From Bolinopsis microptera (taxonomy: Eukaryota > Ctenophora > Tentaculata > Lobata > Bolinopsidae): a stretch of DNA of 64,000 bases. A model generated the notes under the pieces. It did not search any database, was not told where the DNA came from, and saw nothing but the letters and a program-made list of their open reading frames with translations. The translations under genes were made by a program, and so were the position numbers. Location: NCBI RefSeq assembly GCF_026151205.1, contig NC_087080.1:7792797-7856796 (forward strand), in the 5' to 3' direction. Below are positions 59,801 to 64,000 of this stretch, piece by piece (the stretch's first letter is position 1; every line of letters starts with the position of its first letter).

Positions 59801-62383
59801 CTTTCAGTCCAGTTGAATCTGCACATAAAATAGTTTGTAGGAGGAGCTGAGGTCGAGAAATTTACTGAGCTTCAGATTAACAAGCTCAATTATTTCGCCG
59901 GAAATTACAACAACTCCTCTAGAAACTATCGAGGTCCTAACCAATTTTCTTAACTTCAATTTAACTTACAGTCAAATAACATCTTAATGACTAAGGCTAA
60001 CTTTACGAAGCTTAGGTATACTAAATACCTGAATACCAGTCATCTAACTACGACCAAACCCTATTCCAGCGAAATTAAAATCTTATTTAAACAACACTTA
60101 AATTGAAAATAATCAGATCAAAATCACTAAAAATCACAAAAACTAACCAGGCAGAGTCTCAAGCTGCTTATCAGACACACCGATCATAGAATACGCACAG
60201 ATAACAGTGATGTTGGTTTTAGTGAAGGAATGTTCCACCATGATAAGGTTTAGGGTGAGTAACAGCAGCGTGATAGAGGTGGTGAGAAGAGTGGTCACTC
60301 CGAATACCACGTGTAGCAGCACACACATGTTACACCAGATAAAGGTGTACCTGAGGGTGGGGAGCCTGTTAGTTTACACGTGTTACACCAGATAAAGGTG
60401 TACCTGAGGGTGGGGAGCCTGTTAGTTTACACATGTTACACCAGATAAAGGTGTACCTGAGGGTGGGGAGCCTGTTAGTTTACACATGTTACACCAGATA
60501 AAGGTGTACCTGAGGGTGGGGAGCCTGTTAGTTTACACATGTTACACCAGATAAAGGTGTACCTGAGGGTGGGGAGCCTGTTAGTTTACACGTGTTACAC
60601 CAGATAAAGGTGTACCTGAGGGTGGGGAGCCTGTTAGTTTACACGTGTTACACCAGATAAAGGTGTACCTGAGGGTGGGGAGCCTGTTAGTTTACACATG
60701 TTACACCAGATAAAGGTGTACCTGAGGGTGGGGAGCCTGTTAGTTTACACATGTTACACCAGATAAAGGTGTACCTGAGGGTGGGGAGCCTGTTAGTTTA
60801 CACGTGTTACACCAGATAAAGGTGTACCTGAGGGTGGGGAGCCTGTTAGTTTACACGTGTTACACCAGATAAAGGTGTACCTGAGGGTGGGGAGCCTGTT
60901 AGTTTACACATGTTACACCAGATAAAGGTGTACCTGAGTGTGGGGAGCCTGTTAGTTTACACGTGTTACACCAGATAAAGGTGTACCTGAGGGTGGGGAG
61001 CCTGCTAGTTTACACATGTTACACCAGATAAAGGTGTACCTGAGGGTGGGGAGCCTGTTAGTTTACACATGTTTCCTGACCATTGTAGTGACTTGTTGGA
61101 AGTGTTTGGGAGTGTAGGTATCACTGAAACGTAGGCCCTCGTCTCATTTCTAACAAAGCTTTATTTTATTGTATTGTAACAGAATTGAGAGAACGAGGAG
61201 TAGTGAGGTGCACCAGACATATGGTTGTTAGGTCTTTTATAATGTTAAGCAGCATGCAGATATTGGACACATCTTGATAGGCTTGCTTTGTAAACGAAGA
61301 AGCAGAAGGCGAATGTGAGGCACCATGAATCATTAATAACGAGATGATAATACTACTCACGCCTTATCATACTCCTCGTAAATATTCAAACTATTCATAT
61401 TCTAATATCTTCACCTTGTTAACAGCCTACTAGCGCCATTGTAACCGTACAGAATAACCAGGCCCACACTATAAAACTTACTCAAGTATAATTTATTCCT
61501 TAAAATGTTAATTGTAAGAGTGCTTTGAGGGAATAACCATCTCTAAAGAATAGCACATTTAGCTCTACATATCTACAGTTATTACGTAATGATACTTAAT
61601 GCACTGATACGCCTAACCCACAACAGGGAATACGGTATCAGATTACATCTCCTCCTCACTTATTACCGGCTAGTGCAGCAAATCTCGCTGCTATTTTCCT
61701 ACCCGCAGAAAAATATTATCATGGAGTTATTTCTGGCATGCTACGTCAAAAAAAGAAGGCATTTTTGAAGCACTTAGCTAAGAGGTATCTACGTATTTTG
61801 TGCCGACATATTTTCCATCTAGATCTACAAAACTTATATTATTGCACGTCAAAAGTAATGCGAGGAAGTTGGAAGGGATGTTGTAAGGATTTGGAGGGTG
61901 AGATGATGATAGCTGGTAGCACTACAAAATGTTATGCGGAGTGTGTCGTGCGTGCGAGATGAGCACGAGAGCAGCCGAGAGCAGATGTCTCTTCAAAATG
62001 AGAAATTGTTAAAGATTTCTGAATTCTTTAGTAAGTAAGCGAGGAGTCAAGGGAATGTGATGATAGGCATAACAGTGTAACTCAAAGAAAAGACTGAGGA
62101 ATTCATCAGATCAGTAGCAAATTATGCGATCTGGAAGAAAGATGTAGACCCTACCAAGGAATAGCACAACATGATTCTATCAGTACTATTACTAATCAAA
62201 TGAGACTCACGCAGACAGTTGAGGATTTTCCCACAGGGCCACATAGCTGCCTACTTTGACTAGGGGAGAGAAGGGTCGGAAGATAGGAGCGAGGGGGTTT
62301 CCTTCGATAACTGGGGGTCGTTTTAACTTTGCTGGGGTTTCGATGTAGAGCTCGGACTTTTGGAGTCCCCCGGCAGCCGGCAT
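50879..62383 (-). CDS. Reticulophagy regulator (RETREG/FAM134-like ER-phagy receptor), six exons
   Basis: Exons: 62383-62211, 60350-60148, 58773-58660, 56281-56145, 54518-54413 and 51795-50879. All have AG/GT borders with matching phases, summing to 550 codons (549 residues). RETREG proteins curve ER membrane through a reticulon-homology domain and deliver ER to autophagy via an LC3-interacting motif. Here KVGSYVALWENPQLS (about 44-58) corresponds to the family's WERP..S segment. A first hydrophobic hairpin (LLTTSITLLLLTLNLIM) follows, then an amphipathic linker (SEELSQFTVNSFNSLCNVFL) and a second hairpin (AMLTIILTYLATTTTLLLLF). The C-terminal 305 residues are Ser/Thr/Asp/Glu-rich with repeated DTLD/TLD motifs. 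A candidate LIR lies at residues 501-504 (F-Y-V-I, within DTEFYVISDEE). The start is the first ATG of exon 1; an upstream exon near 62573-62600 could be 5' UTR. Family assignment rests on layout and partial motifs. Which RETREG paralogue it represents is open. Confidence 0.8.
52374..53816 (-). CDS. GIY-YIG endonuclease-domain ORF inside RETREG intron 5
   Basis: An uninterrupted frame of about 480 codons, in the same orientation as the host gene. The first ATG is at 53816. The N-terminal 370 residues are mostly charged and low complexity, with a basic, AT-hook- or NLS-like stretch (KPRLRRSSRIAAQKTNK). A Cys-rich segment (CTKQMCLTCPALADGSC) precedes a GIY-YIG nuclease domain of about 100 residues. 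It keeps the two signature strands (GLIYLITC and ATYIGETH), the catalytic-type Arg in RKISERFYEH, and a C-terminal Glu/Asn stretch (RESQLIIERKPSLN). Cys-rich plus GIY-YIG is the layout of the endonuclease of Penelope-like elements. No reverse transcriptase lies nearby. It may be a PLE remnant or a captured, host-used nuclease. Confidence 0.65.
   Translation of the reverse strand: MTAAVTLYCVHVFQFYRLGNFLIVPVSFTYSRLKIAVTKDVAITWQGNGTVRVKARHILELLRSSVISLSNLSEQNRKRVAEPHHRLQIEEIQDNLIPNVDGPLNDDVPNDHVSSEALKCNELESTPPAFPPGDNSITVGDRCDGDGKMHGTCDEQVTSGDEIIEMKLEQQEIVRLQEKVDAATSTSSLVQISALTKTGGDSTDHLVQGSVLIKADAGTQTSEQLVTEGDKVIKSVEEVPIKAKLSDLPVVTSSQPEKPRLRRSSRIAAQKTNKDEETMLLKKGSVKKESKKVTGKLPSTKCKGSPSLSKSSKLLGKPVAKVPRPPSESEKPGIDDPPKCSKTDDKNPENSPKVAAENPTRACTKQMCLTCPALADGSCSTEGLIYLITCLVDGCNATYIGETHRKISERFYEHWRTCANPHFESYKMRAMGIHYATIHPGAKPELKLEILETIKSQKRRRERESQLIIERKPSLNIKIN
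57137..58654. mobile_element. Complete TTAA-flanked non-autonomous element in RETREG intron 3
   Basis: The left end is TTAAGGCCAGAGGGGGGGGG (57137 on) and the right end is the mirror, CCCCCCCCTCTGGCCTTAA (to 58654). The interior includes a long internal hairpin around 57350-57640 (TGAGGTTTGGTACAGTGGTTC with its mirror) and many GGTTAACCTCATTTTT motifs in both orientations. No transposase is present. The TTAA target duplication is the piggyBac-type hallmark. A partial relative lies at 3638-3900. The right TTAA starts 5 bases after the RETREG exon 3 donor. Confidence 0.85.
58806..59622. repeat. Inverted minisatellite enclosing CCCTGA and CCCTAA telomere-like arrays
   Basis: 58806-58937 is a ~15 bp minisatellite (GACAATTGACCCCCC, about nine copies). 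58962-59254 is a hexamer array of CCCTGA (TCAGGG on the other strand) with a few interruptions. 59255-59330 is CCCTAA, with some CCCCAA, the vertebrate-type telomere repeat. 59355-59622 is the first minisatellite in inverted orientation (GGGGGGTCAATTGTC), itself in duplicated blocks separated by CCCTAGAT(T/G)TCGCGACAATTG. The block lies in RETREG intron 2, starting about 30 bp upstream (in gene direction) of exon 3's acceptor. Confidence 0.9.
60330..61071. repeat. 53 bp minisatellite, ~14 units, copying the acceptor of RETREG exon 2
   Basis: The unit on the plus strand starts TTACACCAGATAAAGGTGTA, continues CCTGAGGGTGGGGAGCCTGT and ends TAGTTTACAC(A/G)TG. Units recur exactly every 53 bases (60331, 60384, 60437 and so on), with A/G variation at one site and rare changes. 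On the gene strand each unit contains a branch-point-like CTAAC, a C-rich tract, and CCCTCAG|GTACACC. This is the acceptor used for exon 2 plus the first 25 or so exon bases. Confidence 0.93.
61072..62210. other. Remainder of RETREG intron 1; no further gene
   Basis: Short open frames (minus 61360-61166, plus 61738-61962) have no recognised domain. The direct splice from exon 1 (GC|) to exon 2 (|G TAC) keeps phase without any exon in between, so nothing here is required for the coding model. Confidence 0.5.
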
Positions 62384-63009
62384 CACATAGCTAGATCTAT
62401 TGATGTATTAAATTAATAATATTATCAATAATTGACAAATTAATTTATCAAGGTGATTTGATAATTGATTGCAAAATTTTAGCAGACAGAGGGAGGGGTT
62501 AGGGTGAGATTTAGGGCTCGCTTCTAATTGTACTACTGAGACAAATCCGTACAAAGATACAATCCAGCACTTACGTGTAGCTATTAATAGCTCCTCGTCC
62601 TGCAAAATGCACAATAATGTCAAGTAGCTATCAATTGAGCACTCACTAGAAACAAGTAACATTGGACGCGCTTAACTGTTAAAAAGATGTAAAAATTATT
62701 GGACTATACATCGGAATTCAATACTTCAATACACTATAAATTTATGCACGCAAAAATAAAAATAACTGTTTCTGAAAATAGCCTAATAGGTCCCAACAGG
62801 TGGAACAGACGTGATGAAAGGTTAGTAAAATTCATAACTATTAGAATAACATCACTAAAACACGTATTAGAGCATCATCTAACAACTATTATAAAACCTA
62901 TAACTTTGTAAAAACCCAAAGAACCCGCGTTTTTTAATGTCGAAATTAAAGTAAAATTAAACAATAAAAACCATGCAAATTGCAAATTTATCTATCACAT
63001 ATTTATTTT
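62384..63009. other. Gap between triokinase and RETREG-like gene; possible RETREG 5' exon
   Basis: At about 62573-62600 on the minus strand a short segment with AG before it (TTTTGCAG) and GTAAGT after it could be a noncoding or N-terminal RETREG exon. It would join in frame to the sequence just before the chosen ATG. The rest has no identified feature. An AATAAA for the triokinase transcript lies at 63007-63002 on the minus strand. Confidence 0.4.
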
Positions 63010-64000
63010 TTAGATCATAATATCATCAAGGTAAAAACATTTACAGACAGCTTTAACCCAGGTTGCAGCAGCCACAGCACCAGGATCAGCACAAGCGTCA
63101 ATGTCCTCAGTTCTGATATATGATGCGCGACCCGCGCGCGGCTTCAGCGTAGCCGTCTTCATCACCCCTGTATCAGCAACTTGCGTACACAGCGCCGTCA
63201 CCGTCGTCATATGCGCCGTGGAGTTAAGCTGCATGACCCTTAGCACCGGGTACAACACATCCAACATGGTGCAATCTCCCTCCTGCGCTTTACCATAGCG
63301 CACAACAGCGCTCAGCGCACTTTCCAAACACGACGCCAAAACACTAACAGTAACTTCCTCACAGGACGTGTCCCCGGAGAGTTTAGCTTGTCCAGCAGCA
63401 GCTGTCAGACCAATAGTGTACAGTGCACCAGAGGTTCCACCCATGTGTTCCTCAACTATGTCAGACAACTGGGTTAGGAGGAGGGAGAAGGAGGAGTAGT
63501 CCAGATGAGGGGTCCTGGTTTGGAGCTGTTTTACAACTCCCGCCACAGTGGACCCACAGTCACCGTCACCAACCTGTCTGTCTAGTTCGTCTAGCTCACT
63601 TACTTTTGAGAGTAAGTCTGTGTAGATTGTGGAAAGGATTTTGTTGATCCTGTCGTTTAGTATTCCTGCTTTGGGGGTGTACGTTTTGGGTGCTTTTGGT
63701 ATGCGATGTGGGACTTGGGGCAGTTTGACTTGATCGCAACCAGGTTTCCAGGCAGGTGCAGAAGTTGGGTAGTGCAGCATTTCCAGAAGTGTACCTTCCT
63801 TATCCAGTCTTATAACTGACAGTGAAATACCGTGCATACCAAGCGACGTCATGTAGACGCCGCAATAAAGCTGGTAACACGTTATATTCTGCAGCTCCAT
63901 CCATTTCACCACCTCCTGACATGCCACGCCCATCTCCAGTTCTGAGGTACCGCCAAGGTTGTTCACAATAACTGCCACATCTTCCCCAGATTTGAGACCC
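63010..64000 (-). CDS. TKFC: Triokinase/FMN cyclase (dihydroxyacetone kinase), C-terminal part
   Basis: The open frame enters from the window edge (GLKSGEDVAVIVNNLGGTSELEM) and stops at 63010, covering about 330 residues. TKFC phosphorylates dihydroxyacetone and glyceraldehyde with ATP and can also release cyclic FMN from FAD, in the cytosol. The first part is the end of the DhaK (substrate-binding) domain, including VYMTSLGMHGISLSVIRLD. After a linker, the DhaL (ATP-binding) domain shows the Mg/ATP signature ELDRQVGDGDCGSTV, then EEHMGGTSGALYTIGLTAAA and KTATLKPRAGRASYI. Length and order match the C-terminal half of animal TKFC (usually about 575 residues). There is no intron within the visible part. 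The N-terminal half lies beyond the window. Confidence 0.93.
   Translation of the reverse strand, partial: GLKSGEDVAVIVNNLGGTSELEMGVACQEVVKWMELQNITCYQLYCGVYMTSLGMHGISLSVIRLDKEGTLLEMLHYPTSAPAWKPGCDQVKLPQVPHRIPKAPKTYTPKAGILNDRINKILSTIYTDLLSKVSELDELDRQVGDGDCGSTVAGVVKQLQTRTPHLDYSSFSLLLTQLSDIVEEHMGGTSGALYTIGLTAAAGQAKLSGDTSCEEVTVSVLASCLESALSAVVRYGKAQEGDCTMLDVLYPVLRVMQLNSTAHMTTVTALCTQVADTGVMKTATLKPRAGRASYIRTEDIDACADPGAVAAATWVKAVCKCFYLDDIMI

Noticed and set aside
60330-61071. CRISPR-like array
   Set aside because: The 53 bp units are contiguous with no unique spacers, and the genome is eukaryotic. It is a minisatellite.
61166-61360. Additional RETREG exon in intron 1
   Set aside because: Exon 1 (phase 2) joins directly to exon 2 in frame, and no bounded exon with matching phase was found here.

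Overview
This is a metazoan nuclear window. Genes are split by spliceosomal introns with GT-AG junctions, the gaps are AT-rich, and several families of non-LTR retrotransposons and foldback DNA elements are present. Both interstitial TTAGGG-type and TCAGGG-type repeats occur. The gene set (IQANK1-like, TOE1, COX10, RETREG/FAM134, triokinase, secreted Cu/Zn SODs, an MFS transporter family) points to an early-branching or invertebrate animal, possibly a cnidarian. I cannot fix the species or phylum from sequence alone. All exon models below were built by eye, by matching reading frame and intron phase across each junction.

Layout. 1-3.6 kb holds a decayed tRNA-like sequence and an array of ~180 bp tandem repeats ending in an inverted unit. 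3.9-7.1 kb (-) is an IQ-motif/ankyrin gene with eight exons found. 8.9-13.8 kb (+) is an unusual SOD gene: the fold is interrupted by about 307 residues of another domain, one exon carries a frameshift, and a LINE fragment sits in its first intron. 16.3-17.8 kb (+) is an intact four-exon secreted Cu/Zn SOD. 18-21.4 kb is foldback repeat DNA. 21.5-24.7 kb (-) is MFS transporter copy A, with a LINE tail in its second intron. 25-27 kb holds a LINE ORF1 with zinc fingers, broken by an 863 bp terminal-inverted-repeat element.

28.0-47.9 kb (-) is TOE1, a DEDD deadenylase with a CCCH finger. Its ten exons join in frame to 474 codons. One 15.5 kb intron contains two more MFS copies (B and C) on the opposite strand, a CR1/Jockey-like LINE, an RTE-like LINE and several foldback elements. 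48.6-49.9 kb (-) is COX10 (haem O synthase). 50.9-62.4 kb (-) is a six-exon RETREG/FAM134-like ER-phagy receptor. Its introns contain a GIY-YIG endonuclease ORF, a TTAA-flanked element inserted at a splice donor, a telomere-like inverted block, and a 53 bp minisatellite that copies a splice acceptor. 63.0-64.0 kb (-) is the C-terminal part of triokinase/FMN cyclase, cut by the window edge.

The genes are unrelated housekeeping functions (RNA 3'-end trimming, haem A synthesis, ER turnover, triose phosphorylation, superoxide removal, transport) rather than a pathway. The most unusual biology is in genome structure: nested transporter duplicates inside TOE1, the domain-inserted SOD, and repeats that build or border splice sites.
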